DNA of 64,000 bases, taken from the NCBI RefSeq assembly GCF_037325665.1, contig NC_090246.1, forward strand, positions 33,663,554-33,727,553, given 5' to 3'. Positions 1-23,383 of the stretch are shown here, in pieces (position 1 is the first letter of the stretch; each line of letters starts with the position of its first letter). The notes under the pieces were generated by a model. The model ran no database searches. It saw only the letters and a program-made list of their open reading frames with translations, and was not told the origin of the DNA. Position numbers and translations under genes: made by a program. Source of the DNA: Littorina saxatilis. Taxonomy: Eukaryota > Mollusca > Gastropoda > Littorinimorpha > Littorinidae.

Positions 1-26
1 CTCAGGAGGCAGCCGACTGGATCAGA

Positions 27-3000
27 GTGCACGAGGACGCCCAGGCGATCTCCGGCAAATCTTCAGGCTCACGGCCAGGAAAAACGGGAAATTCGGGTTC
101 TTCAGGACCCAAGGACGGGAAGGACGATCAGGGACACAAGGGATCGAGTTCCAGAACTGACATCCAGTGTTACTACTGCAACAAGCGGGGCCACGTGAAG
201 AAGGACTGCCACAAGAGACAGGCTGACCAGAAGGGCGTTCACTTCGTTGGCAGTGAGGAGTTCAGGGACGTCACGAGCTCATGCACCATCCCACAACTCT
301 GCGTTCCGTGCTCCAGGAAACATTTCCAGCCCCACTGCAACGTCTACGTTAACGGAGTGAAGGGCGAAGGTCTGCGGGACACAGGGGCAGACATGATAGT
401 GGTTCGGGCGAGTCTAGTTCCAGCCATGGCCTACACAGGAGACAGCATCAGGGTGAGAATGGCCGAGGCATCTCACGCTTACGACTTGAACACGGCAGTG
501 ATCAAGGTCGTAACCCCGTTGTTCACGGGGACCATTGTGGCCGTCGTCATGGACGATCCTCCATGCGACCTGCTCATTGGAAACCGGGTTCAGTTTGTGG
601 ACGGCGTCACCAGGGAGGTTCCCGTTTATCGGTCTCCCGACGTCATTTCAGTGCTCACGCGGGCACAGGCGGAGCGAGAGGACAAACCTCTCAAACCCCT
701 ACCTGCTGCACGAGCTGCCCTGGGGAACGTGACCCCCGCGCTTCTCGCGAAGGCTCAGGATTCTGACCCGACCTTAGCTACTCCTCGGGAGCACGCGAAG
801 TCGGGGAAGGTGAAGCTGAGCGGGAAGCATGGGAGGTCAAAGTTCCTCAGGGACAAGAAGTTGCTCTACCGTGAGTTCAGCAACCAAGAAGGTACATTCA
901 AACAGGTTGTCGTGCCTCGCGAGTTTCGCGAGGGTGTCATGGCAACGGCACACGACTCGATTCTGGGAGGTCATCTTGGTACCAAGAAGACCACGGATCG
1001 TGTCTGGCGCCACTTTTACTGGCCAGGCATCTGCACGGATGTCCGACGTTTCTGTGCGTCCTGCGATAAGTGCCAGAAGGTGGTTGCCAAAGGAAGGGTG
1101 AGGAAGGTCCCCTTAGAGAAGATGCCGCTCATCGACGAACCCTTTCGTCGGGTGGCAGTGGACATCATCGGGCCCATCTTGCCTGCGTCTGAGGACGGAA
1201 ACAGATACATTTTGACCATGGTGGACTACGCTACTCGATACCCAGAGGCGATCCCTCTGAAATCGATTGAAGCCACGCGAGTAGCTGAGGCTCTGGTTAC
1301 TATGTGGTCCCGGCTGGGAATTCCAGCAGAGGTACTCACCGACAGAGGCACGCAGTTCACGGGAGGAGTGATGGCGGAGGCAGCACGACTGCTATCACTG
1401 GAGCAGCACTTCACCACTCCTTACCATGCTCAGTGCAACGGACTGGTGGAAAGGTTCAATGGCACCTTGAAGACCATGCTGAGGAAACTAGCTCAGGAGA
1501 AACCACGCACGTGGGACAGGTACATCCCAGCATTGCTTTTTGCATACCGCGAGGTTCCTCAGGAGAGCTTGGGTTTTTCCCCATTTGAGTTGTTGTACGG
1601 CAGACAGGTACGCGGTCCCATGGCTATCCTGCGTCAAGCCTGGACGGACGAAGAAGCTGACGAGGAGGTGCAGACGACAGCGACCTACATAGTAGAACTC
1701 AGGAACAGGATTGAAGAGACCTGCAAACTGGCTCAAGAGAACCTGGGAAGAGCAGCACAGCGTTATGCGCGAGGATTCGACCGCAAGGCACGGCCGCGCA
1801 GCTTCAAGATTGGAGAACGGGTGTTGCTACTTCTACCTGTCAAACACAACAAGCTACAACTGCAGTGGCAAGGACCTTTTGAGGTGACAGCGAAAGTGGG
1901 CCAGAACGACTACAGGATCGTCATGAACGGGAAAGCACGCCTGTACCACGCCAACCTGCTGCGCGCCTACATAGAGAGGACTGCCTACGGGGAAAAGGAC
2001 AAAGTGACAGAAGCAGTTGCTGTCGTGATGGACGAGACAACGGAAGAACAGGGAGGAGGACGGGTACCAGTTTGTCCGCTGGAGGCTAGTGAGGATCTCA
2101 CGGACGTGCACATCTCACCTGATCTTGGGGACGACCAGCAGGCGGACCTGCAAGAGATCCTGAAGGATGCAGCACGGGTCCTTACAGACATACCACTTCA
2201 GACGCATCTAGAGGAGTTTACCTTCGACTTGCTGGAGAAACAGCCAGTGAGGACGAAGCAGTATCCCATGCCTCATGCCCAGAAGGAGGTGGTCAGGAAG
2301 GAAATCGCCGACATGACGAAGTTGGGCGTCATCGAGCCAGCGAACTCTCCCTACAGTTCACCAATTGTGCTTGTAAAGAAGAAGGATGGACGCGTCAGGT
2401 TCTGTGTTGACTACCGGAAGCTGAACAAGATTACGGCGTTTGACGCGGAACCCATGCCTGATGTGGACTACCTCTTCAGTCACTTGGCCAAGGCCAAGTA
2501 CTTTTCCAAACTGGACCTCACCAAGGGATACTGGCAAATCCCAGTTGCCGAGGAAGACCGCCCAAAGACTGCATTTACCACTCCATTCGGCCAGTTCCAG
2601 TGGACAGTCATGCCTTTTGGTCTACAGAATGCAGGTGCCGTCTTCACTCGCATGATGAGGAAACTTTTGGAACCTTTGAAGCGCGAGGACATCAGCAGTT
2701 TCATCGACGATGTGCTGATCGCGACAGAGACATGGACTGAACATCTCGACGCCCTGCGCGACGTGTTCGGAAGGTTGAAGGACGGAAATCTGGGAGCTAA
2801 ACCGTCCAAGTGCTACTTGGGATTCCGGGAATTGTCTTTCCTGGGTCATGTTGTCGGCGAGGGATTGCTCGTTCCAGAGGACGACAAGATCCAGAAGATT
2901 CGGGAGGCGGAGCCACCGCGCACGAAGAAAGAAGTCAGGTCTTTCCTGGGCCTAGCCAGCTTCTATAGACGCTTCATCCCGCACTTTGCCGAAATCGCTC

Positions 3001-3542
3001 TACCACTGACCAACCTTACCAAGAAACTACAACCGACCGTTGTAGTGTGGACTGAGGAATGTAGCTCCGCATTCAACACCCTGAAGAGGCGACTCACCAG
3101 TCAGCCTATTCTCCGACTACCAGACCTGAACAAGGACTTCGTGCTGAGGACAGACGCTTCAGGGAAGGGACTTGGGGCAGTGTTGCTTCAGGAGACAGAG
3201 GGGTTTTTGCACCCTGTTTGCTTCGCCAGCCGTAAGCTGACCTCGGCCGAGGCAGCGTATGCAACGGTTGAACGCGAGTGTCTCGCCATTGTCTGGGGCA
3301 TCCAGAAGTTCGAAGCGTACCTGTACGGACGACCTTTCTGTCTGGAGACGGACCATCAACCTCTGCAATATCTTCAGGTTGCAAGGTTGGCAAACGCCAG
3401 ACTTATGCGCTGGGCGTTGATTCTCCAACCGTACCAATTCACGGTACGCGTCATTCCGGGCGCCAACAATGTTGGAGCTGACTTTCTCTCTCGGGCTGTA
3501 GAGGAGAACATGACTGTGAGCGAAACCGAGGTTTCGTCTTGA
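27..3542 (+). CDS. Gag-Pol polyprotein of Gmr1-like Ty3/Gypsy element (C-terminal 1171 aa)
   Basis: Retroelement polyprotein, treated as a fossil. Visible domains by residue: CCHC zinc knuckle 48-61 (C-x2-C-x4-H-x4-C); aspartic protease with DTG at 118-120; integrase zinc finger with H309, H316, C346 and C349; integrase core with the D379, D439, E475 triad in DX59DX35E spacing; a GPY/F-type motif at 616-618; reverse transcriptase about 740-960 with a FIDD active-site box at 892-895; RNase H about 1030-1150, beginning with a RTDAS motif. Integrase stands before reverse transcriptase, the reverse of ordinary Ty3/Gypsy pol. The frame is open at the left edge, so the first methionine is not a real start. 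The stop at 3540-3542 abuts the purine tract that should prime plus-strand DNA. Confidence 0.9.
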   Translation: MHEDAQAISGKSSGSRPGKTGNSGSSGPKDGKDDQGHKGSSSRTDIQCYYCNKRGHVKKDCHKRQADQKGVHFVGSEEFRDVTSSCTIPQLCVPCSRKHFQPHCNVYVNGVKGEGLRDTGADMIVVRASLVPAMAYTGDSIRVRMAEASHAYDLNTAVIKVVTPLFTGTIVAVVMDDPPCDLLIGNRVQFVDGVTREVPVYRSPDVISVLTRAQAEREDKPLKPLPAARAALGNVTPALLAKAQDSDPTLATPREHAKSGKVKLSGKHGRSKFLRDKKLLYREFSNQEGTFKQVVVPREFREGVMATAHDSILGGHLGTKKTTDRVWRHFYWPGICTDVRRFCASCDKCQKVVAKGRVRKVPLEKMPLIDEPFRRVAVDIIGPILPASEDGNRYILTMVDYATRYPEAIPLKSIEATRVAEALVTMWSRLGIPAEVLTDRGTQFTGGVMAEAARLLSLEQHFTTPYHAQCNGLVERFNGTLKTMLRKLAQEKPRTWDRYIPALLFAYREVPQESLGFSPFELLYGRQVRGPMAILRQAWTDEEADEEVQTTATYIVELRNRIEETCKLAQENLGRAAQRYARGFDRKARPRSFKIGERVLLLLPVKHNKLQLQWQGPFEVTAKVGQNDYRIVMNGKARLYHANLLRAYIERTAYGEKDKVTEAVAVVMDETTEEQGGGRVPVCPLEASEDLTDVHISPDLGDDQQADLQEILKDAARVLTDIPLQTHLEEFTFDLLEKQPVRTKQYPMPHAQKEVVRKEIADMTKLGVIEPANSPYSSPIVLVKKKDGRVRFCVDYRKLNKITAFDAEPMPDVDYLFSHLAKAKYFSKLDLTKGYWQIPVAEEDRPKTAFTTPFGQFQWTVMPFGLQNAGAVFTRMMRKLLEPLKREDISSFIDDVLIATETWTEHLDALRDVFGRLKDGNLGAKPSKCYLGFRELSFLGHVVGEGLLVPEDDKIQKIREAEPPRTKKEVRSFLGLASFYRRFIPHFAEIALPLTNLTKKLQPTVVVWTEECSSAFNTLKRRLTSQPILRLPDLNKDFVLRTDASGKGLGAVLLQETEGFLHPVCFASRKLTSAEAAYATVERECLAIVWGIQKFEAYLYGRPFCLETDHQPLQYLQVARLANARLMRWALILQPYQFTVRVIPGANNVGADFLSRAVEENMTVSETEVSS

Positions 3543-3554
3543 AGAGGGGAGGTG

Positions 3555-5117
3555 TGTCACGATCGGGTGACAGAGACCAAGAAAGCGTCACTCAGTGGAG
3601 TGCCTGTTCTGGGTCAATGTATGATAGAAAGCGCCTGTGCGTGATATTGGACACAGCAGAGTTTTTGCTGACAGTGCTCCCGAGCACGGATGTTTTGAAA
3701 CGCACGAGCTTCACAGTGCAGGTTTCTGCTGTCATAGGGCTGACGGTTTTTTCGCTGACAGCGCGCACGGGATTTTCAGGGATTGAGTTTCTCGTGTCTT
3801 TTTCCTGTTTGGGGAGGCAAAACTGTGTATAGCTGGACTGGTTTGGTGACAAGGTCAGTCACGTGTATTTGGCTAGGTGGTCTGTCAGAGACTCAAGGAC
3901 GACACACTTGACACCCAGCGGCAGAAGGGGAAGGACCTAACACACAGTTACTAGAGTATGATGGTTTTTCACCGAGTATCATATTCGGCACTCTAGGGGA
4001 ACTTCCACAAGTTATTCCTTTCCTCTGCCACGTATTTTGCTGAGGACAAGTCGTCACATTTCCTTCGTCGGCGATGGCTTTCGCATAAGGATTCGACAAG
4101 GGGTTCTGGACGTTTTGGGTCACTGTTGACGAACAGAGACTGTTCCAGGGAGGAGGCGGACTTTGCTTCCATTGAGAGTTACAATCATAGGCTTTTGAGG
4201 TAATAAATCATTATTTAACGCTGTTGATGAGTCTGTGTTGTGGAATGAAATACTCTCTGTTGTTCTTTCCAGGTTAGCGCATAATTTACTCTCTGTGACG
4301 CTAAAATACTAATCTGTATATGGTTTTTGCAGATAGGGAGAGAAGGACGGAAAATGGCTGTTTTGTTGTTGTAAAAAGTCAGTTTTGTGCAGGCCCACGT
4401 GCTCGATGAGATATTTAAAGATGACATGTTTTAAGGTGGTGGGTGAGGGGTAGCTGACATGTTTAGTGCACCGATGCTTTCTGTTTGCAGCCTTCCTTCG
4501 TTCGTTCGTTTCGTTCGTTCGTTACGTTCCCGTAACATCTGCACGGCTGACGCTGGCGGGAACTGTTGAGGCTACGCTAACCAGGAGACCGGCTAACCAG
4601 CGGACCGGCTAACCAGCGGACCGGCTAACCAGCGGACCGGCTAACCAGCGAACCGACTAACCAGCATACCGGCTAAGCAGCAGCAGCAGAGATAAAGCTA
4701 AGTGCACCATGTCGTACGCACCCCGTTGACCACCGTTGTCTTTTCGTATCTATGATTTCATTGGAGTAGGGACAACGTGGGGTGTGTGACACCTGCACGA
4801 ACTAGAGCTTTTCGAACAGAACATTCTCATTTCGACTGTATTTACACGGGTTCAGCGTGTTACTATAATTTTCTACATAGTACTGGCATTTTGTCAGTGA
4901 ACACTGGTTTTTTACGTGTTGAGAACGTAAAAGGAACATATTTTGAGTGAAGGCTCGAGGGAGGTGGAGAGTTTATATATAAACAGGCGTCTGAAACTTA
5001 TACTTTTGTTGACTCTATTTAATTGTATGCCTGCGAGAGTGGATCGTGGTGTGGTTAGTTAATTAGTAGTAATTAACCGGTTCATAATCACCTTGAGTGA
5101 TTTATTGAAACGTGACA
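3555..5117 (+). repeat. Probable 3' LTR of the Gmr1-like element
   Basis: The sequence begins TGTCAC right after a purine-rich tract (3541-3552) that follows the pol stop, and ends GTGACA at 5112-5117. This gives a perfect 6-bp terminal inverted repeat of the TG...CA type, about 1.56 kb apart. It has no long open frame and contains an AATAAA at about 4202. Borders are inferred from these signals. The partner LTR is outside the window, so they are not proven. Confidence 0.65.
4571..4680 (+). repeat. 16-bp minisatellite inside the LTR
   Basis: About six tandem copies of a 16-bp unit, consensus CCGGCTAACCAGCGGA, with small differences towards the right end, closing in a short CAG run. A shorter TTCG-type run precedes it at about 4497-4520. 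Confidence 0.85.
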
Positions 5118-5458
5118 GGCTATTTCAGAGGACCACAAAGAGCACCAGCTAGCTTTTACTTATCTGCCAATAATCTCATCCTGCTGTTACTCCGGTGTGT
5201 GGCTCCAGGAGTGTGGATGACTTGAAACGTGTCCATTGAACCTGACTGGCCTGCACTCTGAGGGTGCTGCTTTTGTTGAATACTTGTCTATACTGATTGT
5301 CATTCAAACTAATTTCGGATTCTGCCTGGGTTTTTTTCTCACTCTGACAACACAGACACATTCACAGACACTCACAGAGACAGACACACATGCACAGGCA
5401 GGACATACCTTGACAGACTGACACACACACACACTGGCGCACACAGACATACCCACAG

Positions 5459-5490
<32 letters not shown>

Positions 5491-5756
5491 TTACACACAC
5501 ACACTCCGTTTGTCTTTTTCCCGCAAATAGTCGACTCGTCCACACGCTTTAATGTTCAACTACATACAAACCAACTAACGCTCGTACCTCTCAACCTATC
5601 ATACCCAAAAGTATTTAAGCGGGGGGGGGGGGGGGGGGGGGGGGGTGGAGCAAGTTACTAACTTCAGTTAACTACTTTTTTTTTGATGAAAACAATTATG
5701 ACGAACAGCAAAATATATCATTATTATTAATTCATTTAAACACAAGCATGGTAATA
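5118..5756. other. Unassigned flank with CA/CT microsatellites and a poly-G tract
   Basis: Right flank of the LTR. It holds imperfect CACA/CAGACA repeats (5350-5455), a CT run (5459-5483) and an uninterrupted G tract of 25 bases (5621-5645). No gene is recognised. Confidence 0.7.
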
Positions 5757-6105
5757 GAGAAAGAGAGAGTGAGGGAGGGAGAGTGAGGGAGGGAGAGAGA
5801 GAGAGGGAGAGGGAGAGAGAGAGAGAGGGAGAGAGAGAGAGAGATTGAGAGAGGAAGAAAGAGAGAGGGGGGGCAAGGGGAGGGCGCGAGAGAGAGGTAG
5901 AGAAAGAGCGGAGGGAGGGGTGGGAGAGAGTGAGCGAGAAAGAGAGATTTTCGAAGATTGTCCATGTTAAACGAAAGAATGATATTATTGCTATTTATAA
6001 CCCTATCTGTTTATGTTTAAACTGTTCAGCATCGCTCACTGTATCAGAGAGAGAGAGAGAGAGAATGGTAGGGTTTATGTTTAAACTGTTCAGCATCGCT
6101 CACAG

Positions 6106-6146
<41 letters not shown>

Positions 6147-6535
6147 GGGAGGGTGAGAGAGACAGAGAAGTGGAGAGGGGGAGAGAGAGAGAGAGGACGA
6201 TTAAAGATAGAGAGAGGGAGAGAGGGGAGGGGAGGGAGAGAGAGGATGGGGAGAGAGGATAGAGAAAGAGAGAAAGTGTGCAAATGCCAGTTGACGGAGA
6301 GAATTATAGCTAAATTATAATTGATTGAAAATATTGTACATTTTCGAAGATTGTCCATGTTAAACGAAAGAATGATATTATTATTATTTATAACCCATTC
6401 TGTTTACGTTTAAACTGTTCAGCTTCGCTCACAGTATCATACTCGTAGCGAGTCATATTGTAACTGAGGTTCAAAAGAAGAGAAAAGAGAAAAAGAAAAG
6501 AGAGAAAAGAAAAAAAAAAAAAAAAAAAAAAACTA
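5757..6535. repeat. GA-rich block with three interleaved copies of a unique segment
   Basis: Long GA/GGGA low-complexity DNA is interrupted by copies of the same ~100-bp segment, running from a TTTTCGAAGATTGTCC start to CGCTCAC-GTATCA. They lie at about 5947-6047 (full), 6068-6110 (right part only) and 6341-6439 (full), all in the same direction. The block ends in an A-rich tract (6478-6532). Frames through it are artefacts of the dinucleotide repeat. Confidence 0.8.
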
Positions 6536-7644
6536 CTTTTTTTTAGCGCATGACAAGCTAAACCTGGAATTATCCATTCTTCCCCGGGGGCACGTAGAAC
6601 TGAGGAATAGACAGAATCACAAAATACTGTCTAGCAGATTGACAAAACCCCGGGACCCGGCCATCTCTCTCCATTGTCGGTGATGCGGCACAAGGAGAAC
6701 GGGGGCAGACCACTTGAGTTCCGTCTTTACCCTCGTGTGATACAGTGGAACCTCTCTTAACTTGAACGATCGCAAAAATCTGAGAAAATCGTATCTTTAA
6801 GGCAGCAGACTGACTTAACATGGAGGTAAATTTACATAGGGTATTAAAAAGGAGGGAGTCTACAAACTAATGGAGGTAACTTTACCGACAAGATGAGCAG
6901 AAACTCTGAAAAAAATAATCATCTGAAGAGGTAAGGTGAGGTGGGGGAGGGGGGGGGGGGGGCGCGCTGTCCTAGAACAGCGGGTCTTAAAGGATGAGTT
7001 TCTCAGTCAACTGTACTGATTATGATGCCAACTTTTATGTTCCCCCTTCTCCTTTTATCCGTTTTGGCTGTCCTTTGGGCTGAGGCCGGATCCTTTTTCT
7101 CTCGTTGAAAGTGTGGTGCTGTGTCTAAAGGCTTGGAGCCTTGCATGGTCACGGACATGTATGGATGGCCCGCAATACAACGTTGTTAAGAGAGAGAATC
7201 CGTAAATTCAGTGCCGAAAAGAGATTTCAGAGGAGTAACGATGATGTGAAATGTGTGAGGGCCTGAAACATGTCACATACTTGTAAAAATCACTTGAATG
7301 GAAGGACGACTCCGTCAGGGCGATGCCACGCTTACTACCCGCAGACTGTTAACTTGCCTAGTTTTACAACCTGTGGTAACGCTCTTGATCGTATCTCCTC
7401 TGATGTTCTTTCGGCACTGAATTTACTGACTCTCTCCCAATTACCCGCTTTGTATTGCGCAATGCCACATGTGGATGACGGCTAAGTTAACGTTAACTAC
7501 AAAAGGCTTATATTCTCCAATGGTGGTTGTGGTGGTGGTGTGTGCCTACGAGTCTGGACACTGTAAGAGTGATGTTCTGAACAAAAAATTGCTTTTTTCT
7601 GGCTGTGTGACTGTGTTGACAATAGATCTTGATCCCTCTTACCC

Positions 7645-7648
<4 letters not shown>
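6536..7648. other. Non-coding stretch with a possible pogo-type relic
   Basis: No gene is recognised. At 6742-6765 the sequence ACAGTGGAACCTCTCTTAA resembles the start of pogo/Tigger-like elements, but no matching right end is clear. A short G run lies at 6947-6962. Confidence 0.4.

Positions 7649-7722
<74 letters not shown>
7649..7722 (+). repeat. (GT)n microsatellite
   Basis: Uninterrupted GT repeat of about 37 units, followed by a short degenerate GTAC/GTGC tail. Confidence 0.97.
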
Positions 7723-7725
<3 letters not shown>

Positions 7726-9134
7726 TACGCGTGTGTGCATGTGTGTGTAACTCATTACTCTTTACCATCAACCTTTGTTACTATCCTCCATTATTTCAAT
7801 ACAACTGAAGAGAAAAACATCCAGGAAGCTACATCTGATAGGTGCCAGGTACAACTACGAATATCAAAACAATAGAACCAAGAGTTCAGTTTTTTTTCTT
7901 CAGATATCCCACTTTAATGTATTAAAAATAATATCACATGGACAAAAAATAAAATGTATAATGTGAAGTTGACAATTGTGACATGCTTTCTTATCAGAAC
8001 ATATTTTGTATTTTGATTCATTAACAATTCTGAAAAAGTACTAACTTTTGAAAAACAAAGAGTGAATTTTATAACCTCAATGCAGTCACCTCAAAGAAGA
8101 AGAAGAGTCTCATAAAAAGAAGACCTGGCATATGCTCTGAGACATAGTCAGTCTTCAAAATGTAATCTAGTCATGTCAAATTAATACCAAATATTTCTGA
8201 GCAAAAATGTGCTCATTTTATCATTTACATGATTAACTCTATTGCACAGTGACTTTGTGAACTTGTTCCTCTCAAATACATTGATCAACATTTAATATAT
8301 ATGTTGGTACACTGCAATCTCATGTCTTCATTCAAATGTCTCTGTATAGTTTAATGATCCAGTTATGAATTTATTAATTAACCATGGTCGAGAAGTTCTA
8401 TCTATGCTAAAAAAGCAATCCAAGCAACAATAATCAAAACAATTAGAACAAAGCTGAATATTTCATTTCAAGCTGGAATGACCAGTTCAAGTTACAAATA
8501 AATATTTTAGTCGTTGTAAGATTAAACTTGATTGATATACTCATTTTCCAGTTAACACGGGTTTCTGGGGATTTTACAATAAATTCTTAGCATTTTCCCC
8601 TCTCATAAATATCACACACACACACACATCCTCTATCACACATACTGTACCAATGAGCAAACAACAATTTGGACATAACTGCATGTGAACACATCATTGT
8701 GAGCTACTTGTTTTCCAGAGAACATCATATCTAGAATTAAAATGCTGTGGCTTTTATTTCTTTTTGAACTTTCTAATGGTCTCAAACGCGCACACCTCTG
8801 AATGTTGAGTTTAAAAGTAAACAGCAACATAAACAATGATATTCAAAATCAAGGACTAAAGCAGAAGAAAAAAGATTAAAAAAACAAAGAAAAAAGATAC
8901 CTCTGTACAAATATTCTACTCCTTACAAGGAAAATTCCCACAATGCTAGAAGTTAGTAAAAAAACAAACACCTAGGTTACAAAAACAAGGACAAAATTTC
9001 ACACCCTCAACATGAGTTATGGCCAAAAGAGCCAATGCCTGTAAGCGGAAACTGCTCTGATTGTGACAATGCAGTTGGAAGGTAAGTTTAAGGTCAGATT
9101 ATAAACACACATCAAACCTAAACGGCAGCATGTG
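7723..9134 (-). other. AT-rich 3' flank and probable 3' UTR of phosphomannomutase
   Basis: This lies directly downstream of the PMM stop codon on the minus strand. It is AT-rich and without a recognisable gene or repeat family. Poly(A) signals in the right sense (TTTATT on the plus strand) occur at about 8369 and 8752. Which one is used cannot be told from sequence. Confidence 0.45.
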
Positions 9135-20916
<11,782 letters not shown>

Positions 20917-21226
20917 GTTGTTGTTATGAGAGTTGTCGTTCGTGGTTATTGGACTTTTCAGGTTTCCGAAGTCAAAAGAGTATCTCTTAGCCCCATTTCA
21001 CCCAAAGAACACAGCTCGCTTCTTGTTCATAAACTGTCTTCTTTTAGAGAGTAATTGTGAAGTCTTGCTCGAAGGAATAAACTTAATTATGCTTAGTGAT
21101 GATGATGCCCAGGCTATATGTAATTTGGATTATGTCCACAGCATGATTGATTCTTTGTAAAACTCGTTTTATGATTCCTTACCCATAAATTCTCTCACTT
21201 GTTGTGAAAGTAGAAACTCAATATGG

Positions 21227-21238
<12 letters not shown>

Positions 21239-21285
<47 letters not shown>
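21239..21285 (+). repeat. (GT)n microsatellite
   Basis: GT repeat of about 23 units, upstream of PMM. Confidence 0.95.
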
Positions 21286-21290
<5 letters not shown>

Positions 21291-21371
21291 AGAGTGTTTG
21301 TGATTGATTGTTCCATGGGTTGGACTGAAAAATGTCATGAATCCTGAACTGAACCTCAACCGAAGAGAAAA

Positions 21372-22108
21372 ACAAGTCGCGCAAGGCGAAATTACTACAT
21401 TTAATCAAGCTGTGGAACTCACAGAATGAAACTGAACGTAGTCCGCCGCTAGTGCAAAAGGCAGTGAAAGTGACGAGCCTGTTTGGCGCGGCAGCGGTTG
21501 CGCTGTGCTTCATAGCACGCTTTACTGTACCTCTCTTCGTTTTAACTTTCTGAGCGTGTTTTTAATCCAAACATATCATATCTATATGTTTTTGGAATCA
21601 GGAACCGACAAGGAATAAGATGAAATAGTTTTTAAAACGATTTTGGAAATTTAATTTTGATCATAATTTTTATATTTTTAATTTTCAGAGCTTGTTATTA
21701 ATCCAAATATAACATATGTATATATGTTTTTGGAATCAGAAAATGACGAAGAATAAGATGAAATTGTTTTTGGATCGTTTAATAAAAAATAATTTTAATT
21801 ACAAGTTTCCGATTTTTAATGACCAAACTCACTCATTAGTTTTTAAGCCACCAAGCTGAAATGCAATACCAAACCCCGGCCTTCGTCGAAGATTGCTTTG
21901 CCAAAATTTCAATCAATTTAATGGAAAAATGAGGGTGTGACAGTGCCGCCTCAACTTTTACAAAAAGCCGGATATGACGTCATCAAAGGTATTTATCGAA
22001 AAAATGAAAAAAACGTCCGGGGATATCATACCCAGGAACTCTCATGTCAAATTTCATAAAGATCGGTCCAGTAGTTTAGTCTGAATCGCTGTACACACAC
22101 ACGTACAC

Positions 22109-22143
<35 letters not shown>

Positions 22144-22231
22144 CACACGCACACACACATACACCACGACCCTCGTCTCGATTCTCCCCTCTATGTTAAA
22201 ACATTTAGTCAAAACTTGACTAAATGTAAAA
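21372..22231 (-). mobile_element. Helentron-like family A, copy A2
   Basis: The plus strand starts ACAAGTCGCGCAAGGCG, followed by a slightly changed tag (ACATTTAATCAAG). It ends CTTGACTAAATGTAAAAA. An internal CACA/CAGACAGA microsatellite occupies the same site as in A1. A GAGAAAAA-rich tract (22232-22275) follows. Confidence 0.7.
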
Positions 22232-22536
22232 AGAAAAAAAAAGAGAGAGAAAAAAAGAGAGAGAAAAAAAGAGAGGCCATAATCGAATCCGGATTTCCGG
22301 CATATACCGGAAGAATCTCACCCATGTAGTTCCTGTGTGTATGAGATAACTTTATGCCAATTTTTTGCCACAGAAATCTGCTGTTGAATTATAATACTGT
22401 AACAACAACAGAATCAGCGTATCGTCATTCTAAATTTAAAGATTTTAAAAAAGAGCAGATCATGCCGCAGTGTTTAGCAACTACTCAGCTAGCTAATGCT
22501 GCTATTTTGTCGCAATCTCTGAAGCAAACACCATCC

Positions 22537-23383
22537 TTTTTATATTTAGTCAAGTTTTGACTAAATATTTTAACATCGAGGGGGAATCGAAACGAGGGTC
22601 GTGGTGTATGTGTGTGTGTGTGTGTGTGCGTGCGTGCGTGTGTGCGTGTAGAGCGATTCAGAATAAACTACTGGACCGATCTTTATGAAATTTGACATGA
22701 GAGTTCCTGGGTATGAAATCCCCGAACGTTTTTTTCATTTTTTTGATAAATGTCTTTGATGACGTCATATCCGGCTTTTCGTGAAAGTTGAGGCGGCACT
22801 GTCACGCCCTCATTTTTCAACCAAATTGGTTGAAATTTTGGTCAAGTAATCTTCGACGAAGCCCGGGGTTCGGTATTGCATTTCAGCTTGGTGGCTTAAA
22901 AATTAATTAATGAATTTGGTCATTAAAAATCTGAAAATTGTAAAAAAAAATAAAAATTTATAAAACGATCCAAATTTATGTTTATCTTATTCTCCATCAT
23001 TTGCTGATTCCAAAAACATATAAATATGTTATATTCGGATTAAAAACAAGCTCTGAAAATTAAATATATAAAAATTATTATCAAAATTAAATTGTCCAAA
23101 TCAATTTAAAAACACTTTCATCTTATTCCTTGTCGGTTCCTGATTCCAAAAACATATAGATATGATATGTTTGGATTAAAAACACGCTCAGAAAGTTAAA
23201 ACAAAGAGAGGTACAGAAAAGCGTGCTATCCTTATTAGCGCAACTACTACCCCGCTCTTCTTGTCAATTTCACTGCCTTTAATTTGCCATGAGCGGTGGA
23301 CTGACGATGCTACGAGTATACGGTCTTGCTGAAAAATGGCAGCTACTTGACTAAATATTGTATTTTCGCCTTACGCGACTTGT
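22537..23383 (+). mobile_element. Helentron-like family A, copy A3, opposite orientation
   Basis: Runs TTTTTATATTTAGTCAAG at the left to a CGCCTTACGCG hairpin and CTTGT at the right. Both tags differ from other copies at matching positions: ATATTTAGTCAAG pairs with CTTGACTAAATAT. Pairing is therefore kept by a double change. It carries the same GT microsatellite site. Confidence 0.75.

Larger units (their letters stand above)
1..5117 (+). mobile_element. Ty3/Gypsy-type LTR retrotransposon, Gmr1-like pol order, 3' part
   Basis: The window opens inside an LTR retroelement. It carries the end of gag (zinc knuckle), protease, integrase, reverse transcriptase and RNase H in one reading frame, then a purine-rich tract (3541-3552) and a probable 3' LTR (3555-5117). 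The 5' LTR and most of gag lie outside the window. The domain order PR-IN-RT-RH is that of Ty1/copia, but every domain reads as Ty3/Gypsy. That combination defines the Gmr1-like group. I see no break in the part present, so it looks recent. Flanking duplications cannot be judged because the left end is missing. Confidence 0.85.

Noticed and set aside
20933-21160. A 75-residue plus-strand frame next to the PMM start
   Set aside because: It starts without ATG, has no recognisable motif, and lies where the PMM promoter and 5' UTR should be. It is possibly a divergent transcript but is unsupported.
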